DNA of 64,000 nucleotides from Hydrangea macrophylla (GCA_033977485.1 CM066994.1:41689155-41753154); one strand, 5' to 3'. Counted from the stretch's first letter, positions 23,969 to 36,889 are shown. Translations and numbers: made by a program. The notes: a model not told the origin generated them from the sequence alone.

Positions 23969-24600
23969 TTACTGAACTTGGCATACAACTTATGCTCCCG
24001 AAGTATCTGTAATACCACCTTCAAATGCTCTCTATGCTCCTCCTGAGTCTGTGAATAAACCAAGATGTCATCTATGAAGACAATGACAAAACGGTCCAAA
24101 TACGGCCTAAACACCCGATTCATCAAATCCATAAAGAATGTTGGAGCGTTGGTCAAACCAAATGGCATCACAGGAAATTCATACAACCCATACCGAGTAC
24201 GGAAAGCTGTACGGGGAATGCTCTCTTCCACTACTCTCATTTGGTGATACCCAATCCTCAAATCAAGCTGTAAAAAAACTGCCGCTCCCTTCAATTGGTC
24301 GAGAAGGTCGTCAATCCTGGGCAAATGATACTTGTTCTTGATCGTCACCTTATTCAACTCCCTGTAGTCTATACGCATACGAAGACTACCGTCCTTCTTG
24401 GATACAAAGATCGCCGGAGCTCCCCACGGTGAGTTACTAGGACGTATGAACCTGATTCATACACACCTCAAAAGAATTACATTACTAGAAATAAAGATCA
24501 ACGAAGAAGAAAATGAATCTACCAGAAAGAAATAATTAACGCACCCTTTCTGAAGCATTTCATCCAATTGCTTCTTTATCTCTCCTAACTCCTTGGGTGC
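23944..24600 (-). pseudogene. Element A reverse transcriptase core, split by an intron-like insert
   Basis: Reading resumes after insertion B with PKELGEIKKQLDEML at 24600-24545. It is then interrupted by 93 bases (24544-24452) and continues with [13 protein letters not shown] and [20 protein letters not shown]. Catalytic-core motifs are MPFGLTNAP and FIDDILVYS (the F-x-D-D box). RT copies element RNA into DNA. LRIGYHQ replaces the usual SGYHQ. Confidence 0.88.
24452..24544 (-). other. 93-bp intron-like insertion within RT
   Basis: On the minus strand it starts GTGCGTTAAT and ends GAATCAG. The bases on either side join to restore QKG-FIRPS exactly. It is T-rich throughout, its in-frame reading contains a TGA, and no target duplication is visible. 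Confidence 0.55.
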
Positions 24601-26704
24601 TGTGGACACGCGGAAGTGGACCACTTCTTTGTTTGAGACTGTTTTGAAATTGATTTGAATCAAGGAAAAGGAAAGGTCTGTTGAAAACAGATACAGAGTC
24701 GCCACTTGGTCTTTAAGGAGCCAAGAAACCTAATTTTGACTCACCCAAGCGGATAAGGGCACCGGCCCTTCATAACCAAAGAACTTGGTTCGGGGTTTTG
24801 GTACGAGAGAGGAAGGAGCCTTTATCGCGACTAAAACACCCTCAACTCGCCCTGTCTTTCGACGGGCCTCAATTAACATCCAAATAATCATCTTATACTA
24901 TGTATGGTTCGGCAATTAATACTATGATAGTATATTACATTACATAAGAAACTTGAAAATGGAAGATCTAAAGATAAAATATCGTTCATAAGATCTAAAT
25001 CAAATATCATGCAATGTAAAGTGAAAGATCACACAAATAAAACTAGGAAAAATCATCTAATCACGTACCAAGTAATTAAGTTTTCCTAATCTAAAGGGGA
25101 CATTAATTGTTAAATAAATAAAAGAAATCAAAATATGCTTAGCAAGCTAGTATGGTGCATGTTAATCCTTGAGAAAAGAAGATCTCTCAATCCCTGGGAC
25201 GGATGAGAAAGGAAGATTAGATCGGGGAAAGCATGAACGTGTGATCAAATTCACTCCTTATAATCTTCTTAGATTAGGAGCCATGAAAGCCCCAAATCTT
25301 GCATGGATGCAATGTATGTATCTAGAATGTGCCAAGGTTGTAGTGTGCTTTGTGTTCATGGATTCCTAGAATGACTTAGAAGTCTAAAATGTATATGAAT
25401 GAATGAATGAAATCAACATGGGATATGTACAAATGTAGTATGAACTATTCCCTAAGATATTAACTAATTTGGAATGCATACAAGCATCAAATCAAAGAGT
25501 GAAAATTAAAATGTGCTTGCTGTGAATAGTGGACAGAACAGTAGCATGATCTTTTGGAAATTGAAACAAGGGGTTAGGAGTGTTTTCAATGCATGATTTT
25601 TTATGGAGATCTTCCTTATTGTGTCTAGAACACAACCCAAAAATCCAATCTTGGATAGCTATCACAGATTGAGAGAAATCATATAAACAATGAAGGTCAC
25701 TCAGAAACAGAGTCCGTACTATCGACTGAAATGTTGAAAAATCTTAGAAAATGAAAACTAATGATCTAGAGGCCCATTTTATACAGAAAGTTCCCTAAGA
25801 CGTTGAAGTGTAAGGGAAAAATAAGTTAGGACAACCCTTTTTGGAAAAGTGTTCTGGAAAAGAAGTTGGAAGTGGACCTAGCTGCTGTGACAGAAAAGAC
25901 AGAATGTATGGAAGGAATGTTTGGGTCCAAATGGACCATTTCCAAGTACTTCCAAGTCAAACCAAAAATCATGGGTGTTCTCCAATGAGTTAGGAAGACT
26001 TTCCAAGTGGCCTTGCATCCATATGTTGAGTATTGAGTCCTAGAGAAATCTTTGAACTCAGCTCACTCACTGTTTTGACTCATTATTTTGAAGATTTTGG
26101 AGAAAACAAGGTTTTGTTTCTTGAAACCAAAATGAGAGGGATTGAGAGGGGTTTTGAAATAGATGTTCTGAAAACATATTTTCAATACTCAATAAGGATT
26201 ATAGCCACTTAAAATTCCAACATCAAACTCATCATCAAGAACCTCCAAGATTGTTGGAGAGATTTATTTTACTTTGAACATAACTTCAAGAATACCTTGG
26301 AGGTATTGAAGTTATGATCATCATCTATCAAACATGTTTTTGAGGTCAAGAGCTACTTGAAGGAAAAAGTGGTTTAAAGTTAGAGTTTAAACGTGCAGCG
26401 GAAATAGGTTAAGTTATAAAACTTTTGGTATTCCAGGATCTACTACTCGTCAATTCCATAGATGCGTACAAGGGGGTGCAAGAATTATACCTTAGTGTCT
26501 TGAACCCAATTCTGAAACTTTAACTTCCAGCAGCCTCCACTAGATGATCTTCACCCTTATGACTCCTGCGGATGCCTGCCGGAAAGACTAGGGTTGGTGG
26601 GAACCCTAATAGAGAGGATAGGAAGGTTTTTGGAAGACTATAATAGTTTCTGCAGCTTCTGCGTATAAAAACGACGATCACTTTCTTCCAGAACGCAGCT
26701 GCCC

Positions 26705-26713
26705 TATTTATAG
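26705..26713 (-). promoter_or_regulatory. TATA box of copia C LTR (3' copy)
   Basis: CTATAAATA on the minus strand lies just downstream of the palindrome cluster (26734-26862). The matching site in the 5' LTR is 33921-33929, which would drive the element. Confidence 0.65.
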
Positions 26714-26733
26714 ATTTCCAGAACCGACCTAGA

Positions 26734-26862
26734 CTTCGATCGATCGAAGTCACTTCGATCGATCGAACCTTCGATCGATCGAACCTTCGATCGATCGAAC
26801 CATTCTCGATCGATCGAACCTGTTGACTTCAATCGATCGAACATACTTCGATCGATCGAACT
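26734..26862. repeat. Seven TTCGATCGATCGAA palindromes in copia C 3' LTR
   Basis: Seven full or slightly altered copies of the 14-bp palindrome are spaced about 16-23 bp apart, ending about 20 bp upstream of the TATA box on the element's sense strand. Reading through them gives repeated SIDRS/FDRSK peptides, which I take to be incidental. Confidence 0.9.
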
Positions 26863-27869
26863 TGTCTTAACAGCTTCCTCAAGTGTCTTTCCAAGCATCC
26901 TAGCGGAGCTAAGAGTGGGACCTCCTAGGCTCTTTATTGTTGGCTCAGACCAGTTTGTTAATTACCATGATCAAACTCTTTGATCAGCAAACTAACTAAC
27001 TGGTCAGTTAACGTTTATTCCACTATAAAACGATAACTGATCTCCAACGCAAAAGAACATATCCGAAGCGATAACTAGACTTGTATGGTGTACTGATGTC
27101 CCTCTACCGTCAGCATTCGTAATCATATTCAGGTAGTCGGATAACTGTTACTGTCAACCTGAATCATGATTACTTCTTGTATTCCTTGAGTCTCATTCAC
27201 TACTCATGATTACCAAACATGTTGATAACTCTTATCAACAAGACTGCAGTACTCAGTAATCAACTTGGTGACATTCTTAAGGGAATGCTTACTCTGAATC
27301 AGAGGGTAGATTCTATCTTGACAATATATGTTCACAACCCTATGGACATGACATACCCAAGATACCCAGGTGTTGATCTTCTATAGACCTCACTGATTGG
27401 TAAGTCAAAGCAGCCATATCCATAGTCTGTGTTCATAATCATCTCAAGATTGAGAACACGTACCTTATACAAGTTATGAGTTCCTATTGACTGTTGACAG
27501 TCTTAAGCGTCAATAGGAAAGCTCAGGTCCGTCAATGCACTATAAGCACTAGCATATCAACTAAGAGCTACACTCTAGTGATTGAGATTAATCACTCCAT
27601 CCAATGGTAGTTAATTATGCTACAGTGTAGACCTGATGAGGTATCCAGTCTCATCATCCACTGTGACATATTCTAAGTATCAAAGAATAGTAATTCGTAT
27701 CTCACTTGTGTGTATCTCATACACACACGAATTGCTTACTATGATACTTAAGGACAAAATAATCATCTCATGAAAGAAACATACACAATGAAATGTAAAG
27801 CTGATATCCATATATTATAATGCTAATGTCTCATACATAAAGTAATGGTTTGAGGGCACAAACCCAACA

Positions 27870-27884
27870 AACTCCCACTTGCAC
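27870..27884 (-). promoter_or_regulatory. Copia C polypurine tract
   Basis: The minus strand reads GCAAGTGGGAGTT directly before the 3' LTR (TGTTGGG), the usual copia plus-strand primer site. The pol stop codon (TGA, 27885-27887) abuts it. Confidence 0.8.
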
Positions 27885-30800
27885 TCACAACCATTCAGAA
27901 CTACATCTAAGACCTAGACTATCTAGATGACGATCAAAGACCTTCTGTGGTAAGGCCTTTGTAAACGGATCAGCAAGATTGTCAGCGGTGGCAATCTTGG
28001 TGACAGTCACATCTCCACGTTGAACTATATCTCGGATTAGGTGATATTTCCGCTCTACGTTCTTTCCCTTTCCGTGGTTCCTTGGCTCCTTGGACTGAGC
28101 CACTGCCCCACTATTATCGCAGTATAGCGTAATAGGTGACAGCGACGCTGGTACCACCTCGAGTTTCATAAGGAACTTCTTGAGCCAAACAGCTTCCTTT
28201 GCGGCTTCACAAGCAGCCACATACTCAGCTTCTGTAGTTGAGTCTGCAATGCATTTCTGCTTAATGCTCCTCCAACTAACAGCACCACCTCCCAAGGTAA
28301 AGAGATGTCCGGATGTCGACTTTCTCGAATCTTTATCTGACATAAAGTCCGAGTCAGTGTATCCTACTGGAATTAACTCACTACCGCCGTACATAAGCAT
28401 GTAATCTTTAGTTCTTCTCAAGTACTTAAGAATGTGCTTAACGGTTGTCCAGTGCTCTGGACCAGGATTCGATTAATACCTGCTAACCATGCCAACGGCA
28501 AAGCAGATATCTGGTCTAGTGCACAACATCGCATACATGAGACTTCCCACTGCCGAGGCATAGGGAATTCCTGCCATGCGATTCCTCTCCTCTTGTGTCT
28601 TTGGACACTGGTCCTTGGAGAACGCTAAACCATGCCTGAAAGGTAACAAACCTTTCTTCGAATTATCCATTGAAAACCTAGTTAGCACTTTCTCGATATA
28701 ACCAGCTTGAGATAATCCCATTATCTTTCGCTTGCGATCCCGAAAGAGCTTTATCCCAAGAATATAGCTCGCCTCTCCTAGATCCTTCATATCGAAAGTA
28801 CTAGCTAGCCAAACCTTGACCGTTGACAGCGCCACTACATCATTCCCAATGAGTAGAATGTCGTCAACGTAAAGCACAAGAAAAGCCACTACTTTCCCTT
28901 CACATTTCTTGTATACACAAGGCTCATCCAGATTCTGTATGAAACCAAACGACTTGACCGCTTGGTCAAATCGGATGTTCCAACTTCTTGATGCCTGCTT
29001 GAGCCCATAAATGGACTTTTGCAACTTGCATACCAAGTTACCTTTCCGACCAGCTATGAACCCTTCTGGTTGTTGCATATAGATGTCCTCCTAAAGATTG
29101 CCATTCAAGAATGCAGTCTTGACGTCCATCTGCCAGATTTCATAATCTAGGCATGCAGCAATGGATAAGAGTATTCTGATGGACTTGAGCATGGCTACCG
29201 GCGAGAAGGTTTCCTCATAGTCAATGCCCTCCCTCTAAGTATAGCCTTTCGCCACAAGCCTTGCCTTAAAGGTCTCAACCTTTCCATCAGATCCTCTTTT
29301 CCTCTTATAGACCCACTTGTAGCCAATGGGTTTAATATTGGCTGGAAGTTCTACAAGATCCCAGACCTGATTGGAATCCATAGATTCCAATTCAGCCTTC
29401 ATAGCTTTAATCCAATGAGCTGAATCAACATCAGCCATTGCCTCTTCGTAAGTGGTAGGATCAGATTCAGATTCTATGGAGACAGCTTCAAAAACTTCTC
29501 CTAAGAACATGTATCTATCAGGCTGGCTGATAATCCTCCCACTACGACGAGGTACCGGCGCGGAAATGGGTGAAGAAGTGGTATATTCTTGATTTTCATC
29601 GTTATCAACTGCGGGTTGGACTGAGGGCTCTCCTTCTATCTCTCTAAGATCTATCCTTCCCTTAGGTTTATGGTTCATGATATAATCATCCTCCAAGAAA
29701 ACAGCATTTGTACTAACAAACACTTTCTGTTCTCTTGGATCATAAAAATACCATCCATAAGTACCCTTTGGATACCCTACAAAGTAACATACTTCCGATC
29801 TAGAATCCAACTTGCTCATCTTTCCTTTGAGCACATGTGCCGGACACCCCCATATCCGGAGATGTTGCAAAGAAGGCTTGCGCCCAATCCACATCTCTCG
29901 TGGTGTCCTGGGAACAGATTTGCTTGGTACTAGATTTAGTATGTATGCAGCGGTTTCCAAAGCATAACCCCAAAGGAATAATGGCAACTCTGAATAACTC
30001 ATCATCGACCTAGTCATGTCTAAAAGAGTCCGATTCCTTCTCTCCGCTACACCGTTCTGCTGAGGCGTACCAGGTGCAGTCAACTGTGACAGAATCCCAT
30101 TCTGTACGAGGTGATCAATAAACTCATTAGAGAGGTACTCACCACCTCGATCAGATCGAATGGCCTTGATATGTGTGCCCGATTGCTTCTCCACTTCAGC
30201 CCTAAACTCTTTGAACTTTTCAAAGGCTTCAGACTTGTGCTGCATTAGGTACACATATCCATACCTAGAGTGGTCATCGGTAAATGTTATGAAATACTCA
30301 TAACCACCCCTTGCTCTAATATTTATTGGTCCACACACATCAGTATGAACTAATTCCAACAATGCATTGGTCCTGTTGCCCTTTGCAGGAAAGGGCCTTT
30401 TGGTCATCTTACCTTCCAAACAAGACTCGCAGACTTCCATTGGTTCGAGAACCAAATCGCCTAAGACCCCTTCTTTGACTAGTCTGCCAATCCTATTCAG
30501 ATTGATATGGCCAAGCCTCATATGCCAAAGCCTTGTTGGATTAGTGGAAGGTTCCTTTCTTTTAGATGGTAAAGTTACCACTGAGTTATTAAGTTCCAAA
30601 CAAGAATCTTTTGAAATATTGGGAGTAATCACATACAATCCATTTGATTTAACACCAGAACAAATAAAAGAACTATTTCTTTTAATCACAACTTCAGTTC
30701 CAAAATGAAAAGAATAACCATTATTCGATAAATTAGAAACTGAAATTAAATTACGTCTCATTGAAGGGACGTAAAGTACATCTGATAAAATCAAAATTTT

Positions 30801-31874
30801 ATTGTCTAGAAATTCTAAAACTACGACTCCTATAGCAACCGCAGAAACGGTTGCGCTAGAACCTAGAGTAAGTACGATTTCCCCATCACTGCACCTCCTG
30901 GTTGATCTGAACCCCTGCAATGAATTACAGATATGGTTAGTCGCACCAGAATCAATGCACCAAGTGTTTGAAGTATCCGTTATAAAACTTACTTCAATCA
31001 CATGTGATTCAATCATACCTTGAACTCTTGTAGCTAAGAATTCTGGACAGTTCCTCTTCCAATGGCCCTTTTCACCGCATTGGAAACACTTTCCTTTGCC
31101 TTGGCCACCGACCTTCCCTTTGCCCTTACCTTTTCCTTTAGATTTTGCAATCTTAGGGACTGGTCCAACACTTGAACCACCAGTGCTAGCTTTCTTCTTC
31201 CCTTTCTTTCCTTTCGGCATAGATCGGGAAGAGGAAGCGCTTTTCTCAACGTTTAAAACGCTGCCCCCAGGTTTGATCACCCCTTCTGCTGCCAGTAAAG
31301 AACTCATTAATTCGCTCATTGAAAAATCCATTTGATTCATATTATAGTTAAGTTTGAATTGAGCGAATGATGGCGACAGCGAGTTGAGGATCATATCAAC
31401 TTGGGTCTGTGCATCGATGTTGGCTCCCAAGGTCTCCAGTTCGTTTAAATAACCAATCATTTTTAAAACATGTTCTTTGACTGGAGTACCTTCCGACATC
31501 TTTGCACTCATTATCTTCTGCATGGCTACCTGTCTGGCAGGCCTGCCATGCTCCCCAAACATCTTTTTCAGGGATGTGATAATGTCACTGGCAGAATCGT
31601 TCGATTGGAATTGGTGTTGTAACACACCAGCCATTGAGGCCAGAATGTAACAACGGGCCATTCCATTCGACTTCTTCCATTTGTCGAACTCGCGTCTGGC
31701 AGCTGCCAAAGCATTTGCCGCGGGTTCTTCAGGGCTTGGGGTGGTGAGGACATATATGTGATCCTCCGCAGTTAAAACGATGTCAAGGTTACGTTTCCAT
31801 TCAGTGTAGTTATTTCCAGTTAACTTGTTTTGAGTGAGTATGGTGGCAAGTGGACTAAATGCAGATCCAGACAT
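27885..31874 (-). pseudogene. Copia C gag-pol polyprotein with three in-frame stops
   Basis: A single 1330-codon frame has no frameshift but stops at 29235-29237 (TAG), 29091-29093 (TAG) and 28473-28475 (TAA). Gag spans about residues 1-260, with zinc knuckle [14 protein letters not shown] (263-276). The protease site is DSGATNH (308-314). A GAG-pre-integrase segment (LWHMRLGH near 449) precedes the integrase core, with D512 (HTDVCGP), D575 (SDRGGEY) and E611. RT begins near KWVYKRKRG and has YVDDILL (Y1002). RNase H includes DSDFMSDKDSRKSTSG and a DSTTEAEY motif. It would perform the whole copy-and-insert cycle. At least two stops look like Gln codons (CAG or CAA) changed at one base. Confidence 0.95.
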
Positions 31875-33102
31875 TATGATTACTGAAAATCAAACAAACA
31901 AAATAAATATGGATATCAGAATTGACAGTTTGAAATAAAAGAATCCTTAAAACTCTTATTTAAAAACAAAGTCGCCGGAATATCGAAACGAAAGAATAAA
32001 GCCTCCGTGTGGTGGTCAATGTTCGATCTTTCGATTTATCATGACTTATCCGCTATGCAACTCTTGCAAAATAGCCATGACTCCCGAACCTATTTGATCT
32101 CTAAGTTTCTGAATAATGCCCCGTGTGGGATCCCTTATCCATAGCTTAGCTAGTGTGTACCATTAACTAGGATCCAATCACAACCGTCTCAAGTAGCGCC
32201 TCCGTGTGGTGGTCACCCTCTAACACGTCTGATTGATCCTATCCATAGGAAGTTCACATCTAGTAACCAATGAGCAGTGTACCCTCCATATGGAATGATC
32301 ACCCCTGGCGAGGTGACACAGAATACACTACTCATCTTACAATGAACCGTTAATGGAAGATCGTGGGTGTTATTTGATAAGACCCTCTCCCACTAGTTTT
32401 AGTAAATTAAGGATTTTGCTTTTGAAAAATGTTTCCACACACTACCCATAAACATCCAATGTTTACTAATGTGTTGAAAGCGGTTTTTGAATTTTATTTT
32501 AGAAAACTTGTTTTAAGTGCATGCAACAATGTATTATACGCCAATCACAAAACAAGCACATAAAACAAAAACTAAAATAAAATATAGGCATTCAAACAAT
32601 GCCTCTATCTCCCATGGCTCTATTTCCATAGAACCACCTTCTTGGTTTGGTCGCCTCCGGCTCCATCTTTATGGACAACGGCTCCTTGCTCCATCTTCAT
32701 GGAATTTTTAATTCTATTACATTGGACCTATGCTTCTTTTGAAGCTTACAATTTATCTAGAAAAAGAAAATAGCAAAAAAGAAATAAAAGGCTAGGGAAA
32801 CCGGTGCGACTTTCCTTTTCGTTGGATTGAAGCCGCAGCGCCCTTTACATACGCCTTAAAACCAAACCATTAATAAATTACAACATACACCAATCTCAAA
32901 CAATTTAAATATAAATATTTAAACGACTTGGTGCCATGAGAGATAGCGACTAATTTTGCTGCAAAAGGGTTAGTCGTACACGCATCCACACATACATAAC
33001 AAATATATGTAACTATTGGAACACTTAATTGATTCACACAGTATATAAACACTTTACATACTGAATTAGAACTTAAAACAACATCTTACTTCTCTGTCTC
33101 AG

Positions 33103-33402
33103 TTCGATCGATCGAAGACCGTTCGATCGCTCGAACCTTCGATCGATTGAACACTGTTCAATCGCTTGAACATTCTGTTTCACAGAATGATTTAAAAATT
33201 TTACAGAAATAATTTAAGATTAAAGTATAATTTAAAAAAAAAACTTTACAACTGTGAACAGAACACCTGGACAGAGAATCTGTCTCGATCGATCGAACAC
33301 TATTCGATCGATCGAACACCAGAAGGCTTCGATCGATCGAAACGAGTTCGATCGATTGAGAACAGAATGTTCGATCGATCGAAACAAGTTCGATCGATCG
33401 AA
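33103..33402. repeat. Second palindrome cluster in copia C leader
   Basis: Copies of TTCGATCGATCGAA and variants (TTCGATCGCTCGAA, TTCAATCGCTTGAA) occur at 33103-33171 and again at 33284-33402. They lie between the primer-binding site and gag, inside the predicted transcript leader. Confidence 0.85.
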
Positions 33403-33555
33403 CCCACCTTGCATCCTATGCAATCACAGTTTTGTATTCTGCTACGATAACACTGCAGAAACAGATCTGTGACGATGCAGTTTCGAAAACAGTTCTAAAA
33501 TAAACATGCAAATCAAAACTAGGGTTCCAAAAATGCATCTATAGATCCAAACGAG

Positions 33556-33571
33556 CGTGGCTCTGATACCA
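33556..33571 (-). promoter_or_regulatory. Copia C primer-binding site
   Basis: The minus strand reads TGGTATCAGAGCCACG two bases after the 5' LTR. This is the classic plant complement to initiator tRNA-Met and sets the element's orientation. Confidence 0.92.
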
Positions 33572-33573
33572 AT

Positions 33574-35069
33574 TGAAGGAAAAAGTGGTTTAAAGTTAGA
33601 GTTTAAACGCGCAGCGGAAATAGGTTAAGTTATAAAACTTTTGGTATTCCAGGATCTACTACTCGTCAATTCCATAGATGCGTACAAGGGGGTGCAAGAA
33701 TTATACCTTAGTGTCTTGAACCCAATTCTGAAACTTTAACTTCCAGCAGCCTCCACTAGATGATCTTCACCCTTATGACTCCTGCGGATGCCTGCCGGAA
33801 AGACTAGGGTTGGTGGGAACCCTAATAGAGAGGATATGAAGGTTTTTGGAAGACTATAATAGTTTCTGCAGCTTCTGCGTATAAAAACGACGATCACTTT
33901 CTTCCAGAACGCAGCTGCCCTATTTATAGATTTCCAGAACCGACCTAGACTTCGATCGATCGAAGTCACTTCGATCGATCGAACCTTCGATCGATCGAAC
34001 CATTCTCGATCGATCGAACCTGTTGACTTCAATCGATCGAACATACTTCGATCGATCGAACTTGTCTTAACAGCTTCCTCAAGTGTCTTTCCAAGCATCC
34101 TAGCGGAGCTAAGAGTGGGACCTCCTAGGCTCTTTATTGTTGGCTCAAACCAGTTTGTTAATTACCATGACCAAACTCTTTGATCAGCAAACTAACTAAC
34201 TGGTCAGTTAACGTTTATTCCACTATAAAACGATAACTGATCTCCAACGCAAAAGAACATATCCGAAGCGATAACTAGACTTGTATGGTGTACTGATGTC
34301 CCTCTACCGTCAGCATTCGTAATCATATTCAGGTAGTCGGATAACTGTTACTGTCAACCTGAATCATGATTACTTCTTGTATTCCTTGAGTCCCATTCAC
34401 TACTCATGATTACCAAACATGTTGATAACTCTTATCAACAAGACTGCAGTACTCAGTAATCAACTTGGTGACATTCTCAAGGGAATGCTTACTCTGAATC
34501 AGAGGGTAGATTCTATCTTGACAATATATGTTCACAACCCTATGGACATGACATACCCAAGATACCCAGGTGTTGATCTTCTATAGACCTCACTGATTGG
34601 TAAGTCAAAGCAGCCATATCCATAGTCTGTGTTCATAATCATCTCAAGATTGAGAACACGTACCTTATACAAGTTATGAGTTCCTATTGACTGTTGACAG
34701 TCTTAAGCGTCAATAGGAAAGCTCAGGTCCGTCAATGCACTATAAGCACTAGCATATCAACTAAGAGCTACACTCTAGTGATTGAGATTAATCACTCCAT
34801 CCAATGGTAGTTAATTATGCTACAGTGTAGACCTGATGAGGTATCCAGTCTCATCATCTACTGTGACATATTCTAAGTATCAAAGAATAGTAATTCGTAT
34901 CTCACTTGTGTGTATCTCATACACACACGAATTGCTTACTATGATACTTAAGGACAAAACAATCATCTCATGAAAGAAACATACACAATGAAATGTAAAG
35001 CTGATATCCATATATTATAATGCTAATGTCTCATACATAAAGTAATGGTTTGAGGGCACAAACCCAACA
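33574..35069 (-). repeat. Copia C 5' LTR (1496 bp)
   Basis: It has the same ends as the 3' LTR. It carries the TATA box at 33921-33929 and six TTCGATCGATCGAA palindromes at about 33949-34062 immediately upstream of it on the sense strand. Confidence 0.93.
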
Positions 35070-36559
35070 CTACTATCCATAAGGATTCACTCACCTCAAA
35101 CTTCATGTCATCATCTAGATGATGATGAACTAGTAAGTAAATAAAGAAAATAAAAAAGAAATGAGGTAAGAAGAGATGAACATAATATGAATAAGCAAGT
35201 AAATAACAATCAATAGATGATAATCAATGTGATTTTGGACTTGTAGCTTGGTGTTTCACTCATAGATTTTGACATTTAGACATGGAAGTAGCTTCCTAAC
35301 TCAAGAATGCTCAAGAATGGTGATTGGGGGTGTTTGGAATGTGAAGTATAAGAGAGGTAATGGAAGAACACAAGATTAAAACTCACTTTCTATAGCAAAA
35401 TGGTAGGAGGAAGCTCCTTTTCTCTCTTCTAAACCTATCTCTATCTCTCTTCTTCTCTACAACTTTTCAAGCTTTTGCACTTGGCCCCCCCAAAATGAAG
35501 AGCAATGGGGGGTTTATATAGGCCAATTTGGGGTGGTTTTGGGGTTTTAGAAGTACTCCCATTGGTCCCAAACAACTGTGAACACAAAACTATGTCGTTT
35601 TGACTTTCAATTAATCAAATTGGACCCCCCAAAAAAATTACAAAAATGGACTCTGCGAGGGTTGAGTGCCGCGGCGGCACTGGGCCTGTGCCGCGGCGGT
35701 ACTGCTCCTCAGACGCCCAGAAATTTACGTTTAGGCCCCCAGAGGTTCCGGTATTCGCGAAAAGGCCCTATTTCGTCCAAAATTCACAGAAAATGCATAC
35801 GAACTCCAAATTGAGATTGTGATATACCGTTGGAAAGGTAATGGAGTCTACTTTACATAAAAAATAGTTCGGAGATGGGTCATTTTGAAAAGTTTTGCGG
35901 TATTTGCGATAAAAGCCGATTTGATCGCCTTTTTCGTCTTCGAAAATTGATAATAAACGCGTTTTAAATCCGAAAATTGTGTGCGATATACCGTTGGAAA
36001 GCTATCGACCTCTAGTATCCGTGAAAAATATTTGAAAATTGTTTCGGTGCCTCGGTTCCAAAGTCAAATCTTGGTCAAACTGGTCAAACCTGGGATTCCC
36101 GAAAAGTTCTGGAAATCTCCGGGAGTTCCCAAGAGCTGACGTTTTTGCTCGATTTTCTTTTGAAACTCGTTTTAATACTTTTCTCATGATTTAGAATGAT
36201 TCCGGTGAATTCGGACGATTTTGGTCAAACTTGGTCAAACTTGGTCAAACTCTGGTCAAACCTGGTCAAACCGGTCAACGGGGACTTTTCGGGACTTTCC
36301 GGGGGTCTATGGGAGCTGACGATTTCATCAGATTTTACTTAAAAACTCATTTTATTGCTTTTCTTACGACGTAGCATGTTTTCAGAACTTTGTGACCAAA
36401 TTTGGGAGTTTTCGGGCTTTCAAGGGCATTTTGGTCATTCTGATCATTCTGAGAGATAGAGCTGACTTTCGAGAGTCCTTTTGAGTCTTTTACGATCATT
36501 GTGAACCACCAAGCTATGGGCCTCCTAAATCTGATAGCCGACAAAATGGGGTGTCTACA

Positions 36560-36575
36560 GTTTGCCCCTCTTTGG
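36560..36575 (-). promoter_or_regulatory. Element B polypurine tract
   Basis: The minus strand reads GCCAAAGAGGGGCAAAC directly before TGTAGACACC, the start of the 3' LTR. This purine-rich primer site is characteristic of Tat/Ogre-type elements. Its GGGGCAAAC core is repeated at 43221-43416. Confidence 0.75.
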
Positions 36576-36889
36576 CATGAACTTGCGAGGCAACGCATGT
36601 CGCAAGTGAGTGCCAAAGCTTTGAAGAGACAGGTCTTTTGGAGGCTATAGATTTAGGATAAAAAGTGTTGCAAAAGATGCGATGATGCTGAGGCTAGTGC
36701 TGGTCGCACTCTGCGTGAGCTGCCTACGTATCCCAAGGGGAATCAGACCATGACGTAGTTCAGGGTGATTTGTGGTGAAAAGTGCATGTTCATAGAGTAT
36801 TACACGGTCTTTTATGCATACTTTTATCCCCAAGTCCCTAGATTTAGATGCATATCAATGATCAAGTGTTTTCTATGATGTTGAGACTC

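Larger units (their letters stand above)
26358..27869 (-). repeat. Copia C 3' LTR (1512 bp)
   Basis: On the minus strand it begins TGTTGGGTTTGTGCCC and ends TTTTTCCTTCA. It is near-identical to 33574-35069 but 16 bp longer, because of one extra copy of the palindrome unit near 26770. Confidence 0.93.
26358..35069 (-). mobile_element. Element C: full-length Ty1/copia retrotransposon
   Basis: The 8.7-kb element has LTRs at 33574-35069 (5') and 26358-27869 (3'), CTACT duplications (26353-26357, 35070-35074), a tRNA-Met-type primer-binding site, a polypurine tract and one gag-pol frame in copia order. The empty target, GAGCTACTATCC, survives in the other LTR of element B at about 48827-48838. 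The LTRs differ at roughly eight to ten bases plus one 16-bp repeat unit, so it is the youngest insertion in the stack. Confidence 0.95.
24601..36559 (-). repeat. Element B 3' LTR, split by copia C
   Basis: The two halves are 24601-26357 and 35075-36559, separated by copia C with its CTACT duplication. Together they match the intact LTR at 47074-50310. This LTR retains a TATA box (35511-35522), the GC palindrome pair near 35664-35702 and a run of TTGGTCAAAC-type repeats at about 36205-36285. Confidence 0.9.

Noticed and set aside
26734..26862. CRISPR or coding repeat (SIDRS/FDRSK)
   Set aside because: Short palindromes within an LTR promoter; the peptide frame has no support.
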